Below, in pieces: positions 47,693 through 55,356 of a DNA stretch of 64,000 nt. The notes beneath the pieces were generated by a model. That model saw only the letters and a program-made list of their open reading frames with translations, was not told the origin of the DNA and made no database searches. Position numbers and translations under genes: made by a program. The first letter of the stretch is position 1, and each line of letters opens with the position of its first letter. Origin of the DNA: Micromonospora sp. M71_S20 (GTDB lineage Bacteria; Actinomycetota; Actinomycetes; Mycobacteriales; Micromonosporaceae); NCBI RefSeq assembly GCF_003664255.1, contig NZ_RCCV01000001.1, positions 310,001 through 374,000 of the forward strand. The letters are read 5' to 3'.

Positions 47693-48877
47693 ATGATGGA
47701 GGTGGTGACGATCTACGAGCACCGGCCGGCAACCACCACCCCGGCCCATCCAGCCGAACTGCCGTCGGGACCGATCGGCCGGCTGCGGGCCGCCTTCCGT
47801 CACGCCATGCCCGCCCTGGCCGCCTGGACCACGGTACGCCTTGTCGGGCTGTTGACCGTCTGGCTCTGGGCCCGGAACACGGGCCGCAGCCCGGTCAGAG
47901 AATTGACCGATTCCGACGGCGTCTTGTATCTGGGCATCGCCCGCAACGGATACGACGCGGTCGAGAAGCTGCAGAACAGCAACATGGCGTTCTTCCCGCT
48001 ATATCCCGGGCTGACCGCCGCGCTTGGTCGAATTACCCCGCTCGACCTGCGACACGCCGCCCTGCTGGTGGCCTGGGCCGGCGGGTTCGCCGCCGCATGG
48101 GGACTCTTCGCCGTCGGCGCCCACCTCTACAACCGGCGGGTCGGGGTCTTCCTCGCCGTGCTGTGGGGCGTCCTGCCACACTCCGTGGTGCAGGTGATGT
48201 CCTACAGCGAGGGGTTGTTCACCGCGCTGGCAGCCTGGTCGCTGTACGCGGTGCTGCGGCACCACTGGCTGACCGCCGGTGCGCTCTGTCTCGCCGCCGG
48301 GCTGACCCGCCCGACCGGCTCCTCGCTCATCGGGGTGGTCGGCCTCGCCGCGCTGATCGCCGTGGTACGCCGCCAGGACGGCTGGCGGCCCTGGGCGGCG
48401 ATGCTGCTCGCACCGGCCGGCTGGGTCGGCTACCTGGCCTGGGTGGGTTGGCGCACCGGCAGCCCGAACGGTTGGTTTCGGATCCAGGGCGAGGGCTGGG
48501 GTTCGTCCTTCGACTTCGGCGTCAACACCGTGCAGCGCGCTCAGTGGGTACTCAGCCGCCCGGCGGAGCTGGAGTTCTACATGGTGACGCTGGTGGTGCT
48601 GCTCGCGCTCATGCTCTTCGTGCTCAGCATGCTCAACCGGCAGCCCTGGCAACTTCTCCTCTACAGCGGGCTACTGCTGGTAACCACCCTGGGTGCCGCC
48701 GGCTTCTATCACTCGAAGGCGCGCTTCCTGCTGCCCGCCTTTCCGCTGCTGCTGCCGGCTGCGGTGGCCCTCGCCCAGACCAGCCGGGCCCGCGCGGTCA
48801 CGGTGCTGACCACCCTGACGGTAATCTCCGCCTACTTCGGCGGTTACCTTCTGCTGATCTGGCGCTTCTCGCCGTGA
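47693..48877 (+). CDS. PIG-V-like membrane mannosyltransferase
   Basis: 394 residues with about eight to nine hydrophobic helices. The first outer loop TDSDGVLYLGIARNGYD holds the acidic pair expected for GT-C mannosyltransferases, followed by NMAFFPLYPGLTAALGR, and a later AAGLTRPTGSSLIGV matches the PIG-V pattern. Actinobacterial relatives use polyprenyl-phosphate-mannose outside the membrane. It is divergent from the GT4 operon (217-bp gap, no clear promoter motif seen) and converges on the membrane gene at 48917, with a strong terminator between. The first of two adjacent ATGs is used. The acceptor is unknown. Confidence 0.78.
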   Translation: MMEVVTIYEHRPATTTPAHPAELPSGPIGRLRAAFRHAMPALAAWTTVRLVGLLTVWLWARNTGRSPVRELTDSDGVLYLGIARNGYDAVEKLQNSNMAFFPLYPGLTAALGRITPLDLRHAALLVAWAGGFAAAWGLFAVGAHLYNRRVGVFLAVLWGVLPHSVVQVMSYSEGLFTALAAWSLYAVLRHHWLTAGALCLAAGLTRPTGSSLIGVVGLAALIAVVRRQDGWRPWAAMLLAPAGWVGYLAWVGWRTGSPNGWFRIQGEGWGSSFDFGVNTVQRAQWVLSRPAELEFYMVTLVVLLALMLFVLSMLNRQPWQLLLYSGLLLVTTLGAAGFYHSKARFLLPAFPLLLPAAVALAQTSRARAVTVLTTLTVISAYFGGYLLLIWRFSP

Positions 48878-48880
48878 CGC

Positions 48881-48910
48881 CCGGCGCGGGAGGTGTCCCT
48901 CCCGCGCCGG
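48881..48910. terminator. Bidirectional terminator, perfect 13-bp stem with TGTC loop
   Basis: CCGGCGCGGGAGG and CCTCCCGCGCCGG are exact complements with a 4-base loop. It occupies the 39-bp gap between the convergent PIG-V-like and membrane-protein genes. Confidence 0.85.
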
Positions 48911-48916
48911 AGGTCG

Positions 48917-50830
48917 TCAACGGGTGTAGGGCCGGACGTCCCAGAGCCACACGTCCTCGATCCGCTGGCCCGGTCCGTACAGCGCGTCGAGCACCGTGCG
49001 CAGTTCCCTCTTCTTGGTGCGCACGGGCAGGACGACAGCGTCCGCCTTCCAGTGCCGCACGTCGACGATTGCCTGCTCACGTTCCGCCGGGCTGATCGAG
49101 GCGTCCCGCTCGCCCCTGGCTACGGCGGTCAGCAGGGCAGCGGTCGGACGGGGGTCAACCCCCCACCGCCCGGTCGAGTCGGTCTTCGATACCGGGCCGA
49201 GGAAGTAGCCCTGGGGCACCGCGAAGCCGGCAAGCGCGGCGGAACCCCAGTAAATCGAGGTCATGTCCTTCACCGGGACAGGCACCATGGTCCGACCCTC
49301 GGCCACATGGTCGTGCCACTTTCCCGAGGTGACGAAGTGCGGCACCGGCTCCCGCCCTTGGGCCGGCAGCGGTGTGGGGGCCACCGGGAGCAGCACCACC
49401 AGAAGGACGGCGGCTGCCAACCCGGTCAACGGCCGCCCCTGAGGGGAACGCCTAAGCGCCGGGACGGCTCTGTCGACGGCGATCGCCAGCAGGACGCCGA
49501 CCACGACGGTGGTGATCAGCGCAAACCGGGACACCACGAGCGAGTCGACCACGGGCAGGTCCTTGATCAGCGCGAACGGTGCCGGCACGTCTGTACGGCG
49601 GGTGCCCCACGTCCAGGTGGTGCCGATGGAGAAAAGGGCGGAGAGCACGCCGATCACGGCGAGCACCTGGACCACCACCTCCCGACGCAGCCACAGAATC
49701 ACCCCGAGCAGCAGGATCACCAGCGGCCAACCGTAGAAGCTCGCCTGCTCGGTCGTGTTGGCGACCAGCCCTCGCGCACTGGTCGGGCCGCCGCCCACCG
49801 ACTCGGTGGCGTAGGCGACGAACGAGGAGAGCTTGAGCGCGTACGCGTCAGGGTCGCCCGGGTGACCCACCCGATGCTGCGGGCCGGCAAACTGCATCCA
49901 CAACGGGTACGCGGTGATCAGCAAAATCACCACCGCGGTAACGGCGAGGCTGCCGAGCAGCGGACGCACGGCGGCCAGCGCCGCCCGGGGCCGGACGATC
50001 AGCCAGCCGAGCAGCCCCATCGCGCAGCCGATAGCGGTCAGAAAGAGGATCTCCAGCCCGACGAAGAACTGAACCGCGACCAGGGCACTGAGCAGCAGGC
50101 CGTTGCGCACCACCGCCCCGCCACGGATCAATCGCACCACCCGCCAGACGATGAACGGCACCAGCCACTGCGCGGTGATGTGCGGGTGGCCGTTGCTGTG
50201 TGACACGAGCGCCGGGGCGAAGGCACAGAACAGCCCGCCGATGAAGGCCGCCATCCGGCTGCTGACCACGTGCCGGGACAGCACGTGGTACCAGGCGTAT
50301 GCGGTGGCGGCGAGATTGACCGTGATGAAGAACAGGTACGCGACCGGGGCCCCGAATATCAGCGTCAGCGGGGCGAGCACCAGACCGGGCAACTGCATGC
50401 CGACGTTGGTCATCAGATTGACCCCGTCGGGCGCGTTCTGCAGCGTGGTGAAGAAGGGGTTCTCCAGGTGGGTCACCGCGTGCGCGGCGTACGCCAGCAT
50501 CCACTCGTTGAAGCCCTGGTCGTTGGGCCGGCTGCCGAGCAGCCGCCCATGCGCATCCAGCCAGCCGCGGCCGGTGACCAGCAGGGCGCCGGCAAGGGCG
50601 ACCAAGGCGGCGAGCAGATCGTATCGGGAACGGCGCGTGCGGGCCGGTCCGGCGTCAGCCGAGCCGGATCGGTCCGCACGCGCCGTCGCCGGGCCGTTGT
50701 CCGGCTCGGGGTCGGCCGCAGGCCGGCCATCGCCCTCCGGCGGCTTGCCTGAGGGCGTGCCGACCGGGAGGGCGGGGCTGTCGGGAATTTCGCCATGCGG
50801 GATTGAGGGACCGGACCGGAAGCCATTCAT
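48917..50830 (-). CDS. Large multi-pass membrane protein, probable GT-C-type glycosyltransferase
   Basis: About 637 residues. A Pro/Gly/Asp-rich cytoplasmic N-terminus (about 70 residues) is followed by about eleven hydrophobic helices and a soluble C-terminal domain (about 470-637, including VPVPVKDMTSIYWGSAALAGF). The loop GSRPNDQGFNEWMLAYAAHAV and the LVSHSNGHPHITAQWLVPF region resemble bacterial membrane glycosyltransferases of unassigned specificity. The start is uncertain: ATG at 50830 or GTG at 50884, neither with a clear ribosome site; the latter would nearly abut the dehydrogenase stop at 50888. Co-oriented with that gene and probably in its operon. Confidence 0.7.
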   Translation of the reverse strand: MNGFRSGPSIPHGEIPDSPALPVGTPSGKPPEGDGRPAADPEPDNGPATARADRSGSADAGPARTRRSRYDLLAALVALAGALLVTGRGWLDAHGRLLGSRPNDQGFNEWMLAYAAHAVTHLENPFFTTLQNAPDGVNLMTNVGMQLPGLVLAPLTLIFGAPVAYLFFITVNLAATAYAWYHVLSRHVVSSRMAAFIGGLFCAFAPALVSHSNGHPHITAQWLVPFIVWRVVRLIRGGAVVRNGLLLSALVAVQFFVGLEILFLTAIGCAMGLLGWLIVRPRAALAAVRPLLGSLAVTAVVILLITAYPLWMQFAGPQHRVGHPGDPDAYALKLSSFVAYATESVGGGPTSARGLVANTTEQASFYGWPLVILLLGVILWLRREVVVQVLAVIGVLSALFSIGTTWTWGTRRTDVPAPFALIKDLPVVDSLVVSRFALITTVVVGVLLAIAVDRAVPALRRSPQGRPLTGLAAAVLLVVLLPVAPTPLPAQGREPVPHFVTSGKWHDHVAEGRTMVPVPVKDMTSIYWGSAALAGFAVPQGYFLGPVSKTDSTGRWGVDPRPTAALLTAVARGERDASISPAEREQAIVDVRHWKADAVVLPVRTKKRELRTVLDALYGPGQRIEDVWLWDVRPYTR

Positions 50831-50887
50831 GGCGCAGGATTCTACGAAAGATCGGTTCCCGGCACCCAAGCCCGAGGGCGGCACCGG

Positions 50888-52144
50888 TCAGAGCCGGTGC
50901 GCGGTGTCGACCGTAGTCACGCCTCGGGTGTCGAAGAAGCGCTTTGCCTGACCGGCAAGCTGGTCAACGTCATACGCCCTGTGGCCCTGCACCAGAATGA
51001 CCAGGTCCGCTTCCGCTACCGCCGTGTGTAGGTCTTCAACCCGGGGCACAGTGCCACCAAGACAGTCCCAGCGATCGACATAGGGGTCGTGGTAGCTGAG
51101 CTTCGCGCCCAGCCCGTCGAGGAGGCGCGCCAGCGGCACGGCCGGGGATTCGCGCTGGTCGGCGATGTCCGGCTTGTATGTCACCCCGAGCATGAGGATC
51201 GACGAGCCGTTGGCGGCCAGCCCCGCATCGTTGAGGATGTCCTGCGCCCGGCGGACCACATAGTCCGGCATCGTGGCGTTGATTTCCTGAGCCAGCTCAA
51301 CGAAACGAAACGGGTATCCCAGCTTTGCCCGGACATTGTGACTGAGATAGTTCGGGTCAATCGGGATGCAGTGCCCGCCGACGCCCGGGCCCGGATAGAA
51401 CGCCTGGAAGCCGAACGGCTTGCTGCTGGCTGCACGGATGACGTCCCACAGGTCGATGCCCAACTGGTGACAAAAGCGGGCCATCTCGTTGACCAATGCG
51501 ATGTTCACGTGCCGATAGGTGTTCTCCAGCAGCTTTGCCATCTCGGCCTCGCGCGTGCCCTTCGTCCGCACGACCGTGTCGACGAAACGACCGTAGAACG
51601 AGACGGCCAGATCAGCACAGGCTGGCGTGTGCCCGCCCACCACCTTCGGCGTGTTGCGCGGCCCGAACTGGGAGTTGCCCGGGTCGATGCGCTCCGGGGA
51701 GAAGGCGAGATGGAAGTCGACGCCCGCCCGCAGCCCCGAGGCTTCCAACAGGGGCCGCACGATCTCGTCCGTCGTACCCGGGTAGGTGGTCGACTCCAGG
51801 ATGACCAACATGCCGGGACGGAGGTTACGCGCCACGGCTCGCGTCGCCGCCTCGACGGCGGTCAGATCCGGGCCGCCATCCTCCGACAGCGGCGTGGGCA
51901 CGCAGATCACCGCGGTCGCGGCCGAGGCGATCTCTGTTTCGTCGGTGGTCGCGGTGAAGCCGCCGGCACGCATCTCGGCTACCTCGGCGTCGGTCAGGTC
52001 ATCGACGTGGGAGCGACCGGCGTTCAGGTTCGCCACGACGGCCTCGTTGACGTCATATCCGCAAACGGAAGCGCCAGCGTGCACGGCTTCCCGGGCCAGC
52101 GGAAGCCCGACGTAGCCCAGGCCGAGAATCACGACATCTGTCAT
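50888..52144 (-). CDS. UDP-N-acetylglucosamine 6-dehydrogenase, WbpA/TviB-like
   Basis: 418 residues. Rossmann start VVILGLGYVGLPLAREAVHAG, the CVPTPLSEDGGPDLTAV loop and the LESTTYPGTTDEIVRPLLE block are typical of WbpA-type enzymes. FSPERIDPGN, KLLENTYRHVNIALVNE and the catalytic Cys in GVGGHCIPIDPNYL follow. Oxidises UDP-GlcNAc to UDP-GlcNAc uronic acid, the first step toward the 2,3-diamino uronic acid made by the WbpB/E/D-like products at 57993, 59027 and 40494. AAGGGA lies 7 bp before the ATG. Upstream of the membrane gene on the same strand. Confidence 0.88.
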   Translation of the reverse strand: MTDVVILGLGYVGLPLAREAVHAGASVCGYDVNEAVVANLNAGRSHVDDLTDAEVAEMRAGGFTATTDETEIASAATAVICVPTPLSEDGGPDLTAVEAATRAVARNLRPGMLVILESTTYPGTTDEIVRPLLEASGLRAGVDFHLAFSPERIDPGNSQFGPRNTPKVVGGHTPACADLAVSFYGRFVDTVVRTKGTREAEMAKLLENTYRHVNIALVNEMARFCHQLGIDLWDVIRAASSKPFGFQAFYPGPGVGGHCIPIDPNYLSHNVRAKLGYPFRFVELAQEINATMPDYVVRRAQDILNDAGLAANGSSILMLGVTYKPDIADQRESPAVPLARLLDGLGAKLSYHDPYVDRWDCLGGTVPRVEDLHTAVAEADLVILVQGHRAYDVDQLAGQAKRFFDTRGVTTVDTAHRL

Positions 52145-52277
52145 TGGTTGTCCCTTTAGCGTGGGTGGTCGGGGGTGAAGGACAGCCGTCCTCCACCCCG
52201 ACGGCCCTGCGGATGTTACCCGGAACGTTCGCCTGCCTGTCCCTCAGCGGGTCCACGCTCCCACCGTTGCGAGTGAG

Positions 52278-53855
52278 TCAGCTACCCGAACCAGATCGAT
52301 CGGACGTCGAAAAGGCAGGATGCCGATCCTGCGGAATCAGCCGCTGGTAGACGCTGTTCTGCACCTTGGCCTGCTCCTCCCACGTCCATGCCGTCAGGTC
52401 CATCGCGTCGTACGCCTTGCGGTACCGCTGAAGGTCGGACAGGACCGCGTCGACCGCCCTGACGTACTCATCGACGTCGTCGACCTTGAAGACCTCGCCC
52501 TGCCCGGTCTCCCGCACCGTGGCCGCCATCGTCTCGACGTCGCTGACCACGATCGGCAACCGCGCATGCGAATACTCGAAGAACTTGGTGATGAGCTGGA
52601 TCTCATGGTTGAGCCAGTGGTGAATCGGGATCACGCCCACGGTCGCCGTGGACAGGAAGCCCACCACCTCGGCCGGCGTGACGTATGGCAACACATGAAC
52701 ACGTTCCGCCACACCGAGTTCCCGGGCGCGGGCAACCAGGCTGGTGAGATAAGGCCCGGTGGGGGCGTTCACGACGAATGCCACGTGCGCATCGGGCAGT
52801 CGGGGCAACGCCTCCACCATCACGCCCATGCCACGGTGCGCCGCCGCCGCGCCACTGTAGACCACGAGTGGCACCTCTGGATCGAGCCCACAACTGGAGC
52901 GCACATCCGGCGTACCAGCGTCTCGGACGTGCATCGCGTCGGCCGCATGCGGAGTGTTCAGCACAACTGCCGGTCGCTCGGGCAGGCCATGGTCGCGCTG
53001 CAACATCTCGGCCAGCCGCTCGGAAACTGTGATCACCGCGTCGACCTGTCGGGCGTACTCGCGCTCGTGTGCCCGATTGGCGATCATCCATCGGACGTTA
53101 TCGGCCCGCGGCTTCACACCGGGCAGATACTCGTGGACATCCCAGATCAACTTGACCTTGTGGCCAGCCGCCGCCGCTCGGATCTTGGCGCGCGCACCGA
53201 CACCCAGCATCCGGAAGTCGTTGGCGTAGATGATGTCCGGCTTGAGCCGGTCAACGGTCTCCGCGTAGGCGAGTTCGAAGTCCCACAGCTGCGGTTCGAG
53301 CCTGCGCCAGGCGCGGTCGCCGTGCAGACGCAGTTGCAGCCAGGTGTACAAACGGTCCGACGGGGTCGTCAACCTCTTACGCTTTTCCTGCCCACTGGTC
53401 AACTGCCGACGCCGCAAGGAGACCCACTTCCGGGTCACCCGAGCGGCCAGTTCCTCCGCCCGCAGGGTCTGCCACGCCAAGGGAGAACCGCCCTCGGAGC
53501 GCAGCAGCGCTCGCCGCACCTTCAGATCGGCCTGCCAGGCACGAACCTCCTGCTGGCGGCGAGCTGCCACACCGGTCGGCGGGTACGCCAACGGACCGCT
53601 GAGCCATCGCCGGCGCAGCTCGTGCTTGCGCTGCTTCAAGGGGCTGGGCATACGCAGCAGCTGCACCTTCGCGGAGCCGATCTGCCACTGCTTCGGCTTC
53701 CCGTCCGGAGAGTAGCCGAGCAGGCTCACGTCCCACCCGGCATCAGCGGCCGAGCGTGCTGTCTTCTGCACCCGCGAGTCACCGTTGACGCCGTTGTCGA
53801 CGAGTATCACGATCCGGGCGGGCGCCTTCGGCGCCTCTTCCCCCGTCGCAGTCAT
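52278..53855 (-). CDS. GT4-type glycosyltransferase, NGxxGDSRVQK paralogue B
   Basis: 525 residues. It shares the full layout of the gene at 45869: IVILVDNGVNGDSRVQKTARSAADAGW at the start, LAYPPTGVAARR, DIIYANDFRMLGVGA, WDVHEYLPGVK, LVVYSGAAAAHRGMGVMVEAL and TKFFEYSHARLPIVVSDV. The close similarity indicates duplication within the locus. It lies 133 bp upstream of the UDP-GlcNAc dehydrogenase on the same strand; the 285 bp before its start hold no recognisable gene. The donor sugar is unknown, with UDP-diacetamido-uronate a candidate. Confidence 0.87.
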   Translation of the reverse strand: MTATGEEAPKAPARIVILVDNGVNGDSRVQKTARSAADAGWDVSLLGYSPDGKPKQWQIGSAKVQLLRMPSPLKQRKHELRRRWLSGPLAYPPTGVAARRQQEVRAWQADLKVRRALLRSEGGSPLAWQTLRAEELAARVTRKWVSLRRRQLTSGQEKRKRLTTPSDRLYTWLQLRLHGDRAWRRLEPQLWDFELAYAETVDRLKPDIIYANDFRMLGVGARAKIRAAAAGHKVKLIWDVHEYLPGVKPRADNVRWMIANRAHEREYARQVDAVITVSERLAEMLQRDHGLPERPAVVLNTPHAADAMHVRDAGTPDVRSSCGLDPEVPLVVYSGAAAAHRGMGVMVEALPRLPDAHVAFVVNAPTGPYLTSLVARARELGVAERVHVLPYVTPAEVVGFLSTATVGVIPIHHWLNHEIQLITKFFEYSHARLPIVVSDVETMAATVRETGQGEVFKVDDVDEYVRAVDAVLSDLQRYRKAYDAMDLTAWTWEEQAKVQNSVYQRLIPQDRHPAFSTSDRSGSGS

Positions 53856-54128
53856 CGCTGCCTCTCCTTTTGCCGACGCCCAGCCGCTGACGGCACGGAC
53901 GATGTCTGACTACGAACCTGACGCCTGCACGATGCCGCTCAGTCGCCATCTGCCCCACTCGGCCATACCGCCATCACCCGCTCGAATTGGCGCCCGACCC
54001 GCCACCGATCATGACGCCAACTCCATTGCTGAGTGCAGGTGACCCGAGCCTGGGCGAGTGTACGGCAGCCGTTCGGGCGTGCACTCAACCGCCGGACAAT
54101 GCCGGAAGCGGGCAACGGTTCGACCCTC

Positions 54129-54134
54129 TAGCAT
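54129..54134 (+). promoter_or_regulatory. -10 box (TAGCAT) for a leaderless acyltransferase transcript
   Basis: TAGCAT ends 6 bases before the GTG start at 54141 with no ribosome site in the gap, matching the actinobacterial leaderless arrangement. The intergenic stretch 53856-54128 shows nothing else recognisable. Confidence 0.5.
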
Positions 54135-54140
54135 GTCCCG

Positions 54141-55298
54141 GTGACTGCCACACAGCCCGTCAACGTGGTCCCCGTGCCGGCCACCAGCCCTGGGGCGGCG
54201 ACCGCCACCACCGAACCCGACCGAGGATCAACCGTACCCGCCGCCCCACCGTCGCGCGAGTACGGCTTGGACGTGCTGCGCGTCGTCGCCATCTGCGGCG
54301 TCGTCGCCATCCACGTCTTCGGCGTGATCGTCGCGCAGGACGACCTGCGCGGGAACCTCGGCTGGACGATCGCGACGGCGATCGACATCGGCGCGATCTG
54401 GACCGTGCCCGCATTCATCATGATCAGCGGAGCGTTCGTGCTGGACCCGCGGGCGCATCGTGCCGGGCCGCTCGCCTTCTATCGCAGGAGGTTCATCCGA
54501 ATCCTGCCGGCGATGATCGTCTGGCACGTGCTCTACGTGGTCGTCGTGCGGATGGCGATGCGCGGCGAGGAGGTGACCGCGAGTGTCCTGGCCCGGCAGC
54601 TGATCGACGGCAAGGTGTTCACCGCGCTGTACTTCCTCTGGCTGATCGCCGGGCTCTACGTGATCGCCCCGGTACTGGCACCGTTTCTGCATGCCGGAGG
54701 CCGACAGCGTGCCCTGATCACGGCCGGCGTGGCGCTGGCCTGGACGATGGTGGCGTACATGATCCCGGGTTGGGCGCTACTCCTCGGTGACTCCCGGCCG
54801 AACGTCCTCACCAGTTGGAACCGCTGGTGGCCGTACGTCGGCTTCTTCATTGCCGGCTGGGCACTGCGCAAGGTGGTGCTCAACCGGCTCTGGACCACGG
54901 TGGCGTTGCTCGGCGCCGGGCTGCTACTGACCGAGGCGATCTGGCAGTACGCCGTGGCTCCCCGGCACCGGCTGCTCCAGGCCACCTTCCCGGTGATGGC
55001 CACCGGCACCCTGGTCGCCACGGCTACCGTGCTGATCTTCCTGGCCGCGGTGAGCATCGGCGCCCGCGCCACATGGCGGCCGGCGGTCGCCCGGACGGTC
55101 GTCCGCCTCTCAGACGCCTCATTCGGGGTCTTCCTGATCCACCTGTTGGTCTTCGAGGTGTTCCGCCAGCTGATCCCAGACGTGTTGGCAGGCCGATCGC
55201 TGGAGGTGATCGCTCCGGTCTATCTGGCCGTCCTGGCCATTTCGTTCGGTGTCTCAATGGTGGCCGCGCGCATTCCATACATCCGCACCGTTTTCTGA
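54141..55298 (+). CDS. Membrane O-acyltransferase (acyltransferase 3 family)
   Basis: 385 residues, about ten transmembrane helices. The family start YGLDVLRVVAICGVVAIHVFGV contains the conserved Arg and the His of the active site; FIMISGAFVLDPR and FYRRRFIRILPAMIVWHVLYV are the next signature segments. Such proteins O-acetylate or O-succinylate extracytoplasmic polysaccharides. The first 40 residues are a Thr/Pro/Ala-rich cytoplasmic tail. GTG start with a leaderless promoter box. It converges on the bimodular glycosyltransferase gene, separated by a hairpin terminator. Likely decorates the polymer made by the surrounding genes. Confidence 0.88.
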   Translation: MTATQPVNVVPVPATSPGAATATTEPDRGSTVPAAPPSREYGLDVLRVVAICGVVAIHVFGVIVAQDDLRGNLGWTIATAIDIGAIWTVPAFIMISGAFVLDPRAHRAGPLAFYRRRFIRILPAMIVWHVLYVVVVRMAMRGEEVTASVLARQLIDGKVFTALYFLWLIAGLYVIAPVLAPFLHAGGRQRALITAGVALAWTMVAYMIPGWALLLGDSRPNVLTSWNRWWPYVGFFIAGWALRKVVLNRLWTTVALLGAGLLLTEAIWQYAVAPRHRLLQATFPVMATGTLVATATVLIFLAAVSIGARATWRPAVARTVVRLSDASFGVFLIHLLVFEVFRQLIPDVLAGRSLEVIAPVYLAVLAISFGVSMVAARIPYIRTVF

Positions 55299-55311
55299 TT
55301 CCGGACGTCGA

Positions 55312-55343
55312 ACGGCCCGCCGGCCTTCCGGTCGGCGGGCCGT
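55312..55343. terminator. Bidirectional terminator, 14-bp stem with TTCC loop
   Basis: ACGGCCCGCCGGCC and GGTCGGCGGGCCGT pair with a single G-T wobble. It lies between the convergent acyltransferase and bimodular glycosyltransferase genes. Confidence 0.82.
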
Positions 55344-55356
55344 CGTAGTACCGGCG